The notes: generated by a model not told the origin, from the sequence alone. 64,000 nt of DNA from Chitinophagaceae bacterium (GCA_016710745.1 JADJVB010000005.1:124001-188000), one strand, 5' to 3'. Positions 1 through 9,382 are shown, counted from the stretch's first letter. A program made the numbers and translations.

Positions 1-513
1 GAAGGCGATACTATTGAGGCAAAAACTTTGGCTGATTATGAAATGTTAGCCAGGTATGCCGACGGAAAACAAAGCAACCGGGCAAAATGGGCCAGGTTGC
101 GCAGGGCCATCATTATCACCTATCCGTATGCACAACGATCGGGCGTAATTTTAAATGAAATGAATGCCCGATTAGCAGGTATGTCCGACAAATCTGAAAG
201 AAGAAAATACATCAAGTCGAGAGAAAAAGAATTAAAAAAAGACTTTACCGATCCGCTGAGTAATTTATCAACCTACCAGGGCCGGGTTTTGATGAAATTG
301 ATCAACCGGGAAACAGGGAATAATTGCTACGAGATCATCAAAGAATATAAGGGTGGATTAACCGCACGTTTCTATCAAACGGTTGCTTTCTTTTTTAACA
401 ATAATCTCAAACAAAATTATGATGCGGCCGGGGAAGACCGCGATATAGAGATCATATTAAAAGAGGTATGTCAAACTTATGGGTTCTATTATTCATATAA
501 CCGCCGGATGTAG
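1..513 (+). CDS. DUF4294 family protein, 5' end cut off by window
   Basis: The reading frame is open to the first base of the window, so the gene starts upstream; the TTG at 28 is only the first in-window start-like codon. The visible 170 residues are basic and charged, with a run of Lys/Arg-rich helix around residues 60-85 and a Tyr-rich C-terminus. The pattern (GDTI near the window edge, then a DY..LARYA..KW.RLRRAI block and YPYA) matches the DUF4294 proteins of Bacteroidota as I recall them. No enzymatic function is known to me. Any signal peptide would lie outside the window. Confidence 0.7.
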   Translation, partial: EGDTIEAKTLADYEMLARYADGKQSNRAKWARLRRAIIITYPYAQRSGVILNEMNARLAGMSDKSERRKYIKSREKELKKDFTDPLSNLSTYQGRVLMKLINRETGNNCYEIIKEYKGGLTARFYQTVAFFFNNNLKQNYDAAGEDRDIEIILKEVCQTYGFYYSYNRRM

Positions 514-703
514 GCCATTGAGACCCGCTGCTTCGGTAGATAATCGCAGCCGGTAATATATTTCCCTTCTTTTTAGGTTGAAATTAATCACTACTTATGC
601 TCAGGCTGTTAATAAGTATACAATAATGGGCTCTGCCATATAAATCCTGCAATCTTATTGGATAAAATGAGCTAAATTGCAGATGAAATTTTCATATTAT
701 AGA

Positions 704-1450
704 ATGAAGTTAGATATATTGGCTTTTGGTGTGCACCCGGATGATGTGGAGTTGAGTTGTGCCGGTGTTTTATTGGTTGAACAAAAGAATGGTAAAACTG
801 TTGGTATAGTAGATCTAACCAGGGGCGAATTAGGAACCCGTGGTACTGCTGAAACAAGGGAAACGGAAGCTGCAGCAGCCGCGATGATTTTAGGAGTTGC
901 TGTAAGAGAGAATTTAGACATGGCCGATGGCTTTTTTCAGAACAATGAAGCGCACCAGCGAAAGATTATTTCTGTTATCAGGGCCTATCAACCCGAAATA
1001 ATTTTGTGCAACGCTCCCGAAGACCGTCATCCCGATCATGGGCGATCTTCTAAACTGGTTGCCGATGCCGCGTTTTTATCCGGCCTTAAAAAAATAGAAA
1101 CAGAAAGAAATGGGGTGGCCCAGGAAGCCTGGCGACCAAAATATGTTTTCCGGTATATCCAGGACAGGATGTTGCAACCCGATTTCGTGATAGATATATC
1201 AAGCGTGTTTGAAAAAAAGATTGAAGCCATAAAAGCGTACAAAACACAATTTCATGCACAGCGCCCTGTTGATAGTGAGGCGACAGATGAGCCGGAAACC
1301 TATATTTCGAAACCGGATTTTTTAGACAGTGTGATTTATCGTCACAAATGGTTTGGTAAAATGATCGGAGTAGAATATGGGGAAGGTTATATTACGGAGA
1401 AAACACTGGGATTAAAAAATTTCGATTCAATAATTAAAGAAAATACTTAA
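704..1450 (+). CDS. bshB1: bacillithiol biosynthesis deacetylase BshB1
   Basis: Expected to be a zinc-dependent PIG-L/LmbE-type deacetylase that removes the acetyl group from GlcNAc-malate in bacillithiol synthesis, acting in the cytoplasm. The protein opens with the family signature GVHPDDVELSCAG (AHPDD-type metal site) and has a later HPDHGRS motif supplying another metal ligand. I chose ATG 704 because it gives the usual MKLDILAFG start and about 248 residues; TTG 677 and ATG 683 would add a non-conserved extension. It stands just ahead of the desaturase gene with a 42 bp gap. The assignment to BshB1 rather than another LmbE protein rests on length and the N-terminal block. Confidence 0.88.
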   Translation: MKLDILAFGVHPDDVELSCAGVLLVEQKNGKTVGIVDLTRGELGTRGTAETRETEAAAAAMILGVAVRENLDMADGFFQNNEAHQRKIISVIRAYQPEIILCNAPEDRHPDHGRSSKLVADAAFLSGLKKIETERNGVAQEAWRPKYVFRYIQDRMLQPDFVIDISSVFEKKIEAIKAYKTQFHAQRPVDSEATDEPETYISKPDFLDSVIYRHKWFGKMIGVEYGEGYITEKTLGLKNFDSIIKENT

Positions 1451-1492
1451 CAATACGGCCTTTGGCCTTTTACAAAATTCAATTATTCTACC

Positions 1493-2563
1493 ATGGCAAC
1501 CCCTAAATTTACAAATGTACAAGGCTCTAATTTCCACCAGGAATTAAAGAGACGGGTAGCGAACTATTTTTCAGAATCCAAGACCCCATCTCACGGTGAT
1601 TTTGGCCTTTACTTTAAGGCCATATTACTATGGACCGTTTACGTGGCTTTATACATACATGTCCTGTTTTTTACACCCGATAACTGGATCGCTATCCTGG
1701 AATGTGTTGTCATGGGTGGATTAACGGCGGCCATTGGCTTCAATGTAATGCATGATGGCGGCCACGGCAGTTTCAGTAAAAGTAAAATCTGGAATAAGAT
1801 CGCGGCCTTTTCTGTTAATGCCCTGGGTGCAAGCGGCATCATGTGGAATAACAAGCACAATATCATCCACCACACCTACACCAATATTGATGGCATAGAT
1901 GATGATATTGAGATCAAGCCTCTGCTGAGAATGTGCTCTACGCAAAAAAAATACTTCATCCATCGTTTTCAACATATTTACGTTTGGTTTTTATATACAT
2001 TATTATTGCTGGTTTGGGTTTTTCAATCAGACTATAAAAAATATTTCAGTAAAAAAGTTGGTGAAGTACCCATAAAAAAAATGAGCAAATTTGAGCACTT
2101 TGCCTTTTGGATTGCGAAGATCGGCTACTACTTCATGATGATCGTTTTACCGATTATCTTATTGGGGTTCGTAAAATGGATGGTGGGATTTTTGATCATC
2201 GCCATGTTTGCAGGCTTCATTTTAAGTATTGTTTTTCAATTGGCACATACGGTTGAAGAAACAGCGTTCCCGGTACCTAGCGCGGATATTAATACCATTG
2301 AAAATGAATGGGCCATTCACCAGATAGAAACAACCGCCAATTTTGCAACAAAAAACAAATTGATATCCTGGTTGGTTGGGGGATTGAATTTTCAGATAGA
2401 ACATCATCTCTTTCCAAAAATTTCGCATATTCACTACCCTGCCATCAGCCAAATCATTAAAAAGACCTGCGCAGAGTATGGCGTAAAATATATTGAGTTC
2501 AGAAGAATGCGTCATGCCATCGTTTCTCATTCGGTTCATTTAAAAAATATGGGCAGGGCATAA
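1493..2563 (+). CDS. membrane fatty acid desaturase (acyl-CoA desaturase family)
   Basis: A 356-residue integral membrane di-iron desaturase. The three histidine boxes are visible: HDGGH at residues 87-91, HNIIHH at 122-127, and QIEHH at 301-305. A Gln as the first residue of the third box is typical of front-end (delta-5/6-like) desaturases, but no cytochrome b5 domain is fused, so the electron donor is separate. Hydrophobic stretches at about 45-60, 70-85, 160-180 and 205-250 fit four membrane helices around the boxes. It should introduce a double bond in membrane lipid acyl chains. Substrate and position cannot be read from sequence. Confidence 0.88.
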   Translation: MATPKFTNVQGSNFHQELKRRVANYFSESKTPSHGDFGLYFKAILLWTVYVALYIHVLFFTPDNWIAILECVVMGGLTAAIGFNVMHDGGHGSFSKSKIWNKIAAFSVNALGASGIMWNNKHNIIHHTYTNIDGIDDDIEIKPLLRMCSTQKKYFIHRFQHIYVWFLYTLLLLVWVFQSDYKKYFSKKVGEVPIKKMSKFEHFAFWIAKIGYYFMMIVLPIILLGFVKWMVGFLIIAMFAGFILSIVFQLAHTVEETAFPVPSADINTIENEWAIHQIETTANFATKNKLISWLVGGLNFQIEHHLFPKISHIHYPAISQIIKKTCAEYGVKYIEFRRMRHAIVSHSVHLKNMGRA

Positions 2564-2658
2564 ACGGCCATAAAAATTATCACGATCAGCCTTTTTATTA
2601 TTTACTTTTACGTAGATCATAAAAAGGCTTTTCGCTTTTTACATATAAACCGATAAAA

Positions 2659-3099
2659 ATGTCAGCAAAAAACAAGGCAGCAAAAACCGCTGCAGCAAAA
2701 ACATGGCTAGATAAACACCGGGAGGAATTAACCTACGGACAAAGAATTGCCGATGCCGTAGCAAACGGGATGGGATCCTGGCGGTTTATCATATGGCAAT
2801 CCATATTTGTCATTATCTGGATGGCCCTGAATGTGGTTGGTTTTATCCGTCATTGGGACGTATATCCTTTCATATTACTGAACCTTATCTTCTCTACGCA
2901 GGCAGCCTATGCAGCCCCCATTATCATGATGGCCCAAAACAGGCAAAGCGAAAGAGACCGGTTGCAGGCACAGGCCGATTATGATACTAATGTTGAAGCC
3001 AAAATCGAAATTGAATCGCTTCAAATACAATTGAATAAAATTGAAACCGAAAAGCTCGACAAGATCATCATCATGCTCGAAGAAATGAAAAAAGCATAG
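2659..3099 (+). CDS. DUF1003 membrane protein
   Basis: 146 residues. A Lys/Ala-rich N-terminus (about 1-25) is followed by a block with GSWRFIIWQ and two hydrophobic segments (about 44-62 and 73-90) separated by a short loop containing WDVYPFILLN, then APIIMMAQNRQ and a long charged C-terminal helix (about 100-146) likely to form a coiled coil. This arrangement is that of DUF1003 proteins, which have two membrane helices and no established function. It is preceded by a 95 bp gap after the desaturase and followed by glnS. Confidence 0.82.
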   Translation: MSAKNKAAKTAAAKTWLDKHREELTYGQRIADAVANGMGSWRFIIWQSIFVIIWMALNVVGFIRHWDVYPFILLNLIFSTQAAYAAPIIMMAQNRQSERDRLQAQADYDTNVEAKIEIESLQIQLNKIETEKLDKIIIMLEEMKKA

Positions 3100-3172
3100 C
3101 TTCATTCAGTGCGTGTTTTTTGCCTTTGTTTGCCCCAACATGGCCTCCCGATTAATATTGCCACGCATATCG

Positions 3173-3180
3173 TAAATTTG
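3173..3180 (+). promoter_or_regulatory. candidate -7 box for glnS
   Basis: TAAATTTG fits the Bacteroidota TAnnTTTG -7 consensus and lies 17 bp before the glnS start. No convincing -33 TTTG partner is visible at the expected distance, so this is a motif match only. Confidence 0.4.
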
Positions 3181-3197
3181 TCCTTCAAACAAAATAC

Positions 3198-4877
3198 ATG
3201 AGTGAAGAAAATCCACGGGATGCCGTGCCAAGCCTCAACTTTATTGAAGAGATCATTGAGGAGGATCTGCACAAAGGCAAATACAAGACCATACTAACCC
3301 GTTTTCCACCAGAACCAAATGGTTATTTACATATTGGCCATGCAAAAGCCATTTGTTTAAACTTTGGACTGGGTTTAAAATATGGCGGCAAAACCAACCT
3401 CCGTTTTGATGACACCAACCCGGTAACGGAGGAAACTGAATATGTAGATAGTATAAAAGATGATATTCGCTGGCTGGGTTTTACCTGGGCCGAAGAATTA
3501 TATACTTCCGATTATTTTGATACTTTATATGGCTATGCGGTAAACCTGATCAATAAGGGCCTTGCCTATGTGGATGATTCTACCAGTGAAGACATTGCAG
3601 CCATGAAAGGTACACCTACCGAACCCGGCCGGGATAACCAGTACCGTAGCCGGTCCGTTGAAGAAAACCTCCGCTTGTTTACCGAGATGAAAGCCGGTAA
3701 ATTCAAAGATGGCGAAAAAGTATTGCGGGCAAAAATTGATATGGCGCATACCAATATGCTCATGCGTGACCCTATCCTTTACCGGATCAAGCATGCCCAT
3801 CATCATCGCAGCGGCGACAAATGGTGTATCTACCCCATGTACGATTTTGCACACGGACAAAGCGACAGCATAGAAAACATCACCCATTCCATTTGTACCC
3901 TGGAATTTATTCCCCATCGTGAATTATACGACTGGCTGATCGAAAAACTCGAAATTTTTCCATCACATCAATATGAATTTGCCCGGTTGAACATGACATA
4001 CACGGTGATGAGCAAAAGGAAATTGTTGCAATTGGTTAATGAGGGTCATGTTACCGGCTGGGACGACCCGCGCATGCCTACGCTCAGCGCATTCAGAAGA
4101 AAAGGATATACACCCGAAAGCATCCGTACTTTTTGCGACAAGATCGGTGTTGCCAAAAGAGAAAATTTTATTGACCTGAGTTTGCTGGAATTTTGTTTGC
4201 GGGAAGACCTCAATCAAAAAGCGTTACGGGTAATGGCGGTTTTAGATCCTGTAAAGCTCATCATTGATAATTTTGATGCGGGCTTAACTGAAGAATTGGT
4301 GAGTGAGAACGGGCCCGATGAATCATTGGGAAAAAGAACCCTGCAATTCGGTAAAGAACTCTGGATCGAAAGAGAAGACTTTATGGAAGAACCGGCAAAA
4401 AAATGGTTTCGCCTGGCACCCGGCAGTATGGTTCGTTTAAAAAGTGCCTACATCATAACATGCGAAAGCTTTGTAAAAAATGAAGCAGGCCAGGTAACCG
4501 AAATTCACTGTACGTATATCCCCGAAAGCCGCAGTGGCAGCGATACCAGTGGTATCCATGTTAAAGGTACCATTCACTGGGTAAGCGCAGCCCATGCTGT
4601 AACGGCCGAAGTGCGATTATATGATCGCCTGTTCACGGTTGAAAATCCCCTGGGAGAAGAAGGCGATTTTAAAGACAGCATCAATCCAAATTCTTTACAA
4701 ATAATAAACGATGCTGTTGTTGAACCATCGCTGAAACACGCATTGGCTGAAAACAGGTACCAGTTTATACGAAAAGGATATTTTTGCCTGGATAAGGATT
4801 CAACAGCCGATAAACTGGTTTTTAACCGTACCGTAACTTTAAAAGATGCCTGGGCTAAAGAGGTTAAGAAGAACTAA
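3198..4877 (+). CDS. glnS: glutamine--tRNA ligase
   Basis: Charges tRNA-Gln with glutamine in the cytoplasm. The 559-residue length is normal for bacterial GlnRS. The class I HIGH motif appears as HIGH at 45-48 within RFPPEPNGYLHIGHAK, and the second class I motif as MSKR at about 271-274. The block FDDTNP and the following region are typical of the GlnRS/GluRS catalytic core, and the C-terminal third carries the GlnRS-type anticodon-binding beta barrels. A dedicated GlnRS implies the genome need not rely on the GatCAB transamidation route for Gln-tRNA. Confidence 0.97.
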   Translation: MSEENPRDAVPSLNFIEEIIEEDLHKGKYKTILTRFPPEPNGYLHIGHAKAICLNFGLGLKYGGKTNLRFDDTNPVTEETEYVDSIKDDIRWLGFTWAEELYTSDYFDTLYGYAVNLINKGLAYVDDSTSEDIAAMKGTPTEPGRDNQYRSRSVEENLRLFTEMKAGKFKDGEKVLRAKIDMAHTNMLMRDPILYRIKHAHHHRSGDKWCIYPMYDFAHGQSDSIENITHSICTLEFIPHRELYDWLIEKLEIFPSHQYEFARLNMTYTVMSKRKLLQLVNEGHVTGWDDPRMPTLSAFRRKGYTPESIRTFCDKIGVAKRENFIDLSLLEFCLREDLNQKALRVMAVLDPVKLIIDNFDAGLTEELVSENGPDESLGKRTLQFGKELWIEREDFMEEPAKKWFRLAPGSMVRLKSAYIITCESFVKNEAGQVTEIHCTYIPESRSGSDTSGIHVKGTIHWVSAAHAVTAEVRLYDRLFTVENPLGEEGDFKDSINPNSLQIINDAVVEPSLKHALAENRYQFIRKGYFCLDKDSTADKLVFNRTVTLKDAWAKEVKKN

Positions 4878-4972
4878 ACGGCTCCTGTTTTTCCTTTGTC
4901 GTTCCAAACCTGGCTTGATGTATAGGCCCACGGCCGGCATATTGGCAAAAAAAATAGCAAGCGGTTTTGGGA

Positions 4973-4985
4973 GCTCCGTAGGAGC
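4973..4985. repeat. small GC-rich hairpin in the glnS downstream gap
   Basis: GCTCC-GTA-GGAGC forms a perfect 5 bp stem with a 3 bp loop in the 219 bp gap between glnS and the next gene. The surrounding string resembles short palindromic intergenic repeats I recall from related genomes, but only one copy is visible here. There is no T tract, so I do not call it a terminator. Confidence 0.3.
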
Positions 4986-5096
4986 GAAATGTTATGGATA
5001 TGCCGCTCCAGGGAACTGAAATGCAGGTTGGCTATTATTTTCAACTGACATTTCCCCATTATGAGGTAATTAAAAATGATAGGACGATAAGTAAGA

Positions 5097-5495
5097 CTAG
5101 TTACTTTTCGAAAGCTTCACATTCGGGAAAACCGATGCAATGAGCATAATAACTGTGCATCCCACCATCAGGTATAATCCAAATAATTTTTCCGGACAAT
5201 AATTATTATAGCAGGAGCCAAAGAGAATAAAAGTTTTAATGCCGTATGCCACGGTGAGTGCCGTAATGAACAGGTTGGCTCTTTTTGCCCATATTTTGGG
5301 CAACAGCATGAATACCAAAATCAGCAAGCCGAAAAACGTTAAAAATTTACCTGGTTTACCATATTCGTTTTTGTAGCTGTAGAAACCCGTGAACGTTTGA
5401 TTCAGATCGGCATAGTATACCCAGGGTAAAAAACAAGAAGCAATTAAAGTTATGCAGGCAGCTATTCCAATCCAATGCAGGTATTTTACAAACAT
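5097..5495 (-). CDS. small four-helix membrane protein, unknown function
   Basis: 132 residues with hydrophobic stretches at about 7-27, 53-68, 72-90 and 108-126, consistent with four membrane helices. The first helix begins close to the start and could be read as a signal anchor; it contains Cys in ITLIASCFLPW but without a lipobox-like small residue at -1 and a hydrophilic tail, so I do not call it a lipoprotein. Two further Cys lie in GSCYNNYC. I do not recognise the family. The gene is transcribed in the same direction as the upstream tRNA-Cys but is separated from it by a terminator. Confidence 0.6.
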   Translation of the reverse strand: MFVKYLHWIGIAACITLIASCFLPWVYYADLNQTFTGFYSYKNEYGKPGKFLTFFGLLILVFMLLPKIWAKRANLFITALTVAYGIKTFILFGSCYNNYCPEKLFGLYLMVGCTVIMLIASVFPNVKLSKSN

Positions 5496-5555
5496 ATTTT
5501 CAAGTTATCGGGCAAAGATAAAAGATTGTAGTGCGATTCGTGAATCGGCATCTAT

Positions 5556-5591
5556 AAAAAACGCTGTAACCTTTTTGTTACAGCGTTTTTT
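5556..5591 (-). terminator. rho-independent terminator after tRNA-Cys
   Basis: A perfect 9 bp stem, CGCTGTAAC (5562-5570) against GTTACAGCG (5577-5585), has a 6-base loop and is flanked by an A tract on the left and a T tract on the right. It lies directly 3' of the minus-strand tRNA. The flanking tracts would let it act in both directions, but no plus-strand gene ends just before it. Confidence 0.85.
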
Positions 5592-5594
5592 ATC

Positions 5595-5668
5595 TGGAGG
5601 TCCCGACCGGATTCGAACCGGTGTAGAAGCTTTTGCAGAGCTTTGCCTAACCACTCGGCTACAGGACC
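5595..5668 (-). tRNA. tRNA-Cys (anticodon GCA), CCA encoded
   Basis: A 74-nt cloverleaf on the minus strand. The acceptor stem GGTCCTG pairs with CGGGACC (one G-U pair); the discriminator base is U73, an identity element for CysRS; CCA is encoded. The anticodon loop reads CTGCAAA, giving anticodon GCA. The T arm contains the GGTTCGAATCC core. Confidence 0.97.
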
Positions 5669-5789
5669 ATTAAATCATGCATAGTGAACCAGGAATATCA
5701 AATGTTCACTAAAGATTTCATTTTTTACAAGTGCAAAAATAGGGTAATTTTAAAGAAAATTGCATTTCGCAATTTCAAAATTGTAAAAT

Positions 5790-6671
5790 ATGAACAGGAT
5801 CGCAGAATCGGAGCTCATCATCAATGATCGGGGCGCCGTTTACCACCTGAATTGCCGGCCCGAGGAAATCGCCCATACCATCATTACCGTTGGCGATCCC
5901 GACCGGGTTAGCGAAGTAAGCAAGTATTTCGATAGGATAGAATTCCAGAATAAACACCGCGAATTTGTAACCCATACCGGGTATATTGGCAAAAAGAGAA
6001 TCAGTTGTGTGAGTACCGGTATTGGTCCTGATAATATCGACATTGTGTTGAACGAATTGGATGCCCTGGTAAATATTGATTTTGAAAACAGGCAGATCAA
6101 AGCAGATCTTACCCAATTAAATGTTATAAGATTTGGCACGTCAGGCTCTTTACAGGAGGATATTCCGGTTGATCAATTTGTAGCCAGCACGCATGGGCTT
6201 GGCCTCGATAACCTGATGCATTTTTACCGAACCGGGAATAATGAAGAGGAAAAACAGATCATCCAGGCTTTTTCCACACATACCCAGTTACACGCTGGTA
6301 ACGTATCACCTTATATTACCATGGCCAGTGCCGGATTGCTGAAATATTTTACGGCTAACTATCACCAGGGTATCACGGTAACCTGTCCGGGGTTTTATGG
6401 CCCCCAGGGGCGTATATTGCGTTTGGGACTGGGTTATCCGGCGTTGATCGACAACCTGACAAATTTTAGCTTTGGTAACCACCGAATTACTAATTTTGAA
6501 ATGGAAACCTCGGCAATTTATGGACTGGGCAATGCCTTAGGGCATCATTGCCTGAGTGTAAGTGCCATTGTTGCCAACCGGATCAGCAAAACATTCTCAA
6601 AAGATGGGGCGCTGGCAGTAGAAAATCTAATTAAACAATCATTACAGGTGGTCTCAGAATCAAACATTTAG
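5790..6671 (+). CDS. nucleoside phosphorylase (uridine phosphorylase-like)
   Basis: 293 residues of the PNP/UDP phosphorylase superfamily, which cleaves nucleosides with phosphate to base and (deoxy)ribose-1-phosphate. Visible features are TVGDPDRV near residue 32 (phosphate-binding GDP-R motif), CVSTGIGPDNIDIVLNEL, IRFGTSGSL, and FEMETSAIYGL at about 235-245, where the ME pair contacts the ribose. The spacing resembles uridine phosphorylase more than PNP, but base specificity is not certain. The stop codon directly abuts the dapF start, so the two are probably co-transcribed. Confidence 0.85.
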   Translation: MNRIAESELIINDRGAVYHLNCRPEEIAHTIITVGDPDRVSEVSKYFDRIEFQNKHREFVTHTGYIGKKRISCVSTGIGPDNIDIVLNELDALVNIDFENRQIKADLTQLNVIRFGTSGSLQEDIPVDQFVASTHGLGLDNLMHFYRTGNNEEEKQIIQAFSTHTQLHAGNVSPYITMASAGLLKYFTANYHQGITVTCPGFYGPQGRILRLGLGYPALIDNLTNFSFGNHRITNFEMETSAIYGLGNALGHHCLSVSAIVANRISKTFSKDGALAVENLIKQSLQVVSESNI

Positions 6672-7454
6672 ATGAAAATAGAATTTTTTAAATACCAGGG
6701 TACGGGCAACGATTTTGTTATCCTGGAAAACAGGGATCATAAATACGACGATATCACTGCAGCACAGGTTAAAAAGATCTGTAATCGCAGGTTTGGCGTT
6801 GGTGCCGATGGCCTGATGCTGCTGAATAATCATGACAAGCTGGATTTTGAAATGATCTATTTCAACGCCGACGGAAACGAAAGCAGCATGTGTGGCAATG
6901 GGGGCAGGTGCCTGGTTAAATTTGCCAAGCAACAGGGCATGTATAAAATTACCTACCGCTTTATGGCAATAGATGGCGAACACGAGGCTGACATTGACAA
7001 AGACGGATTTGTAAGGTTAAAAATGCAGGATGTGAAGGAGGTTGAATATCATTCCGGTCATGCCATACTGAATACCGGATCGCCACATTTCGTGAAGTTT
7101 TCCAATAATGTGGAGGATATTGATGTGTTGGTAACCGGACGCGATATCCGCTACAGCAAGCACTTTAAAGAAGAAGGCATCAATGTAAATTTTGTTGAAA
7201 CTACGGATGAGGACGGCATCTTTGTTCGCACTTATGAACGGGGTGTTGAAGATGAAACCATGAGTTGCGGTACCGGTGTAACGGCATCTGCTTTGATGAA
7301 TGCCCATAATGTAAAAGGATTTAACCGCGTAGAAGTTAAAACCCCGGGAGGCAATTTGAGTGTGGAATATAACAAAATTGATGAAGAACATTTTGAAAAT
7401 ATCTGGCTTTGCGGCCCCGCAGAACTGGTTTATAAGGGCGAAATTGAAGTATGA
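6672..7454 (+). CDS. dapF: diaminopimelate epimerase
   Basis: Interconverts LL- and meso-diaminopimelate in lysine and peptidoglycan synthesis. Both catalytic cysteines are present: Cys74 in CGNGGRC and Cys199 in SCGTGVTA. The N-terminal YQGTGNDFV and the mid-protein NTGSPHFV blocks are also typical. At 260 residues it is a normal length. It starts immediately after the phosphorylase stop and its own last four bases (ATGA) overlap the start of the next gene, indicating translational coupling. Confidence 0.97.
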   Translation: MKIEFFKYQGTGNDFVILENRDHKYDDITAAQVKKICNRRFGVGADGLMLLNNHDKLDFEMIYFNADGNESSMCGNGGRCLVKFAKQQGMYKITYRFMAIDGEHEADIDKDGFVRLKMQDVKEVEYHSGHAILNTGSPHFVKFSNNVEDIDVLVTGRDIRYSKHFKEEGINVNFVETTDEDGIFVRTYERGVEDETMSCGTGVTASALMNAHNVKGFNRVEVKTPGGNLSVEYNKIDEEHFENIWLCGPAELVYKGEIEV

Positions 7455-7983
7455 CAAAAGCTGACATCATAACGGCATCTGACACTATTTTTAAGCAACT
7501 TGATGCATGCTGTAACGCAATTGATGAAAACCTGTTTTTTAAACGCCCCGAAAACAAATGGTCGGCGGCAGAAAATATGCAGCATCTTATTTTGTCGACC
7601 AATACCACAGCCCTTGCTTATTGGCTTCCTGCATTTTTGATAAAATGGATGGCTGGAACCCCAAACCGGGCTTCCAGAACCTACCAGGAGGTAAAAGATA
7701 AATATTATAGAAAACTAAGCGAAGGCGCCACGGCAAGCGCGAAATTTGTTCCCAAGCCGATCGACATAAATTTTGGTAAACAACAATTGATGCGTAACTG
7801 GGAAAAGGCAACAAACAAATTTATTAACGCCTTACAAAAAACAGAACGGAAAACGATCTGGACGGTTACCTGGTGAAGCATCCCTTGTTGGGCCGCATTA
7901 CCTTACGGGAGCTTTGTTATTTCACCATCTTTCATACCGAACATCATTTGCGAAGCATTCAAAACCCTGTTGAAACCTCATGA
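7451..7983 (+). pseudogene. DinB family protein, broken by a one-base frameshift
   Basis: The first frame runs from ATG 7451 to a stop at 7874-7876 (141 codons). From about 7840 the family-like sequence continues in the -1 frame as LDGYLVKHPLLG, then YFTIFHTEHHLRSIQN, ending with TGA at 7981-7983. Adding one base to the A6 run at about 7836-7841 would join both parts into about 177 residues, the usual DinB size. The detached part carries HTEHH, which holds two of the family's metal-binding histidines; the first lies in the MQHL segment. The restored end overlaps the next gene by ATGA, as its neighbours do, which supports this being the true 3' end. Likely a sequencing error; role unknown (DinB four-helix metal-dependent enzymes, often thiol transferases). 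Confidence 0.85.
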
Positions 7984-8918
7984 TCCAATATTTCAAAATC
8001 ACCGACCAAAAAACGCTGGCTGTTGATAAAGTTGACCAGGCCGTTTGGGTAAATGTATTACCGCCGCTTAAACAGGAAGAGTTTACCGAACTGAGTGAGA
8101 ACATGAATATCCCCATCGATTTTTTAAAAGACTCTTTGGATATTGATGAACGCAGCCGGTACGAAATTGAAGATGATGTTAAACTCATGGTCATCAAAAC
8201 CCCAACCGAAAACAATTCATTCAACCTGAGTGACGCCTTCTACATCACCATTCCAATCTGTATCATTCTTACCCACAACCAGATCGTTACCGTTAATTCA
8301 TTTGAAAATGAAGCGATAAAAAAATACCTGAACACCTTTCAACACCGTAATCCCGACAGGATGAATATGATGGTGCTGAAAATATTTGAAAAGATCACCA
8401 TTAATTTTCAGGAATACCTGAAAGAAATTAACACCCGGCGTAACTCACTGGAACAAAAACTATACGATAGTAACCGCAATGAGGAGTTGCTCCAGTTGAT
8501 GCGTATTCAAAAAAGTTTTGTTTATTTTCTTACGGCGCTTCGCAGCAATGAATTACTGATGATGAAGATCAGCAGAAACAATATGCTGAAAATGAATGAG
8601 GAAGAAAGGGATCTGCTGGAAGACCTTATCGTAGAAACCTCCCAGGCGCTGGAGATGGCCACCACCTATACAAATATCCTGAACAGCACGCTGGATGCGT
8701 TTGCCAGCATCATCAGCAATAATCAAAATGATGTGCTGAAAAGATTAACAACCCTTACCATCTTTTTAAGCGTGCCGGTATTGATAGCGAGTATATACGG
8801 CATGAACGTGCCTATCCCCTATAAAGAGAGTCATATGGCTTTTTGGTTACCGGTAATCCTGTCCATTATTATCCTGGGATTCGTAATATGGAATTATGCA
8901 AAAAGAGTAAGACGATGA
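7980..8918 (+). CDS. CorA family magnesium/divalent cation transporter
   Basis: 312 residues. The long soluble N-terminal part (about 1-245) is the alpha/beta and coiled-helix funnel domain, with charged helices from about 140 to 240. Two membrane helices sit at the C-terminus (about 250-270 and 283-305), and the first ends with the diagnostic YGMN motif in IYGMNVP. These proteins form pentameric channels for Mg2+ or related cations in the inner membrane. The terminal Arg/Lys cluster (KRVRR) is normal for the family. The gene overlaps the DinB end by 4 bp and the NUDIX start by 4 bp. Confidence 0.93.
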   Translation: MIQYFKITDQKTLAVDKVDQAVWVNVLPPLKQEEFTELSENMNIPIDFLKDSLDIDERSRYEIEDDVKLMVIKTPTENNSFNLSDAFYITIPICIILTHNQIVTVNSFENEAIKKYLNTFQHRNPDRMNMMVLKIFEKITINFQEYLKEINTRRNSLEQKLYDSNRNEELLQLMRIQKSFVYFLTALRSNELLMMKISRNNMLKMNEEERDLLEDLIVETSQALEMATTYTNILNSTLDAFASIISNNQNDVLKRLTTLTIFLSVPVLIASIYGMNVPIPYKESHMAFWLPVILSIIILGFVIWNYAKRVRR

Positions 8919-9382
8919 TCAACCTTTTCAATATAAGGGTGTATGGTATTTTGATAAATGGAAAGAAGCAGATTTTAGTCAGTGATGAATTAATTCGTGG
9001 TGCCTGTATCACTAAATTTCCGGGTGGAGGATTGGAGTTTGGCGAAGGAACCCGGGAATGCCTTGAGCGCGAATTTATGGAAGAGATGAACCTGAAAGTG
9101 AAGGTTACCGATCATATTTATACCACCGATTTTTATCAACAGAGCGCTTTTAACCCCGGCCATCAGATCATCTCCATTTATTATTTTGCCGAAGCATTGG
9201 AGAATATTACTGTTCCCTTGCGTAGCGGGCCATTTGATTTTGATGAATCACAAACCCGGATCTATGAAGAAACAGGTGAAACAGAAACGTTCAGGTTTAT
9301 CAATTGGGATGAACTCAATGCTGCTGCGGTAACTTTACCCATCGACAAATTGGTTGTTAACATCCTGAAAAATAAAATATAA
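8915..9382 (+). CDS. NUDIX hydrolase
   Basis: 155 residues if started at ATG 8915, which overlaps the CorA stop by ATGA; an in-frame upstream start at 8843 lies inside corA and is unlikely. The Nudix box is visible as GGLEFGE followed by seven residues and REFMEE, matching Gx5Ex7REUxEE, except that the Gly after EE is replaced (MN). The fold hydrolyses a nucleoside diphosphate linked to another group; the substrate cannot be predicted. It is followed after one base by the GNAT gene. Confidence 0.9.
   Translation: MINLFNIRVYGILINGKKQILVSDELIRGACITKFPGGGLEFGEGTRECLEREFMEEMNLKVKVTDHIYTTDFYQQSAFNPGHQIISIYYFAEALENITVPLRSGPFDFDESQTRIYEETGETETFRFINWDELNAAAVTLPIDKLVVNILKNKI

Noticed and set aside
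4874..5059. 61-codon minus-strand frame after glnS
   Set aside because: Overlaps glnS, no signal or domain pattern, and includes a repeat-like hairpin.
7830..7880. Programmed -1 frameshift in the DinB gene
   Set aside because: The A6 run is not in the phase required for an A AAA AAC heptamer, and four other genes show similar breaks, so error is more likely.
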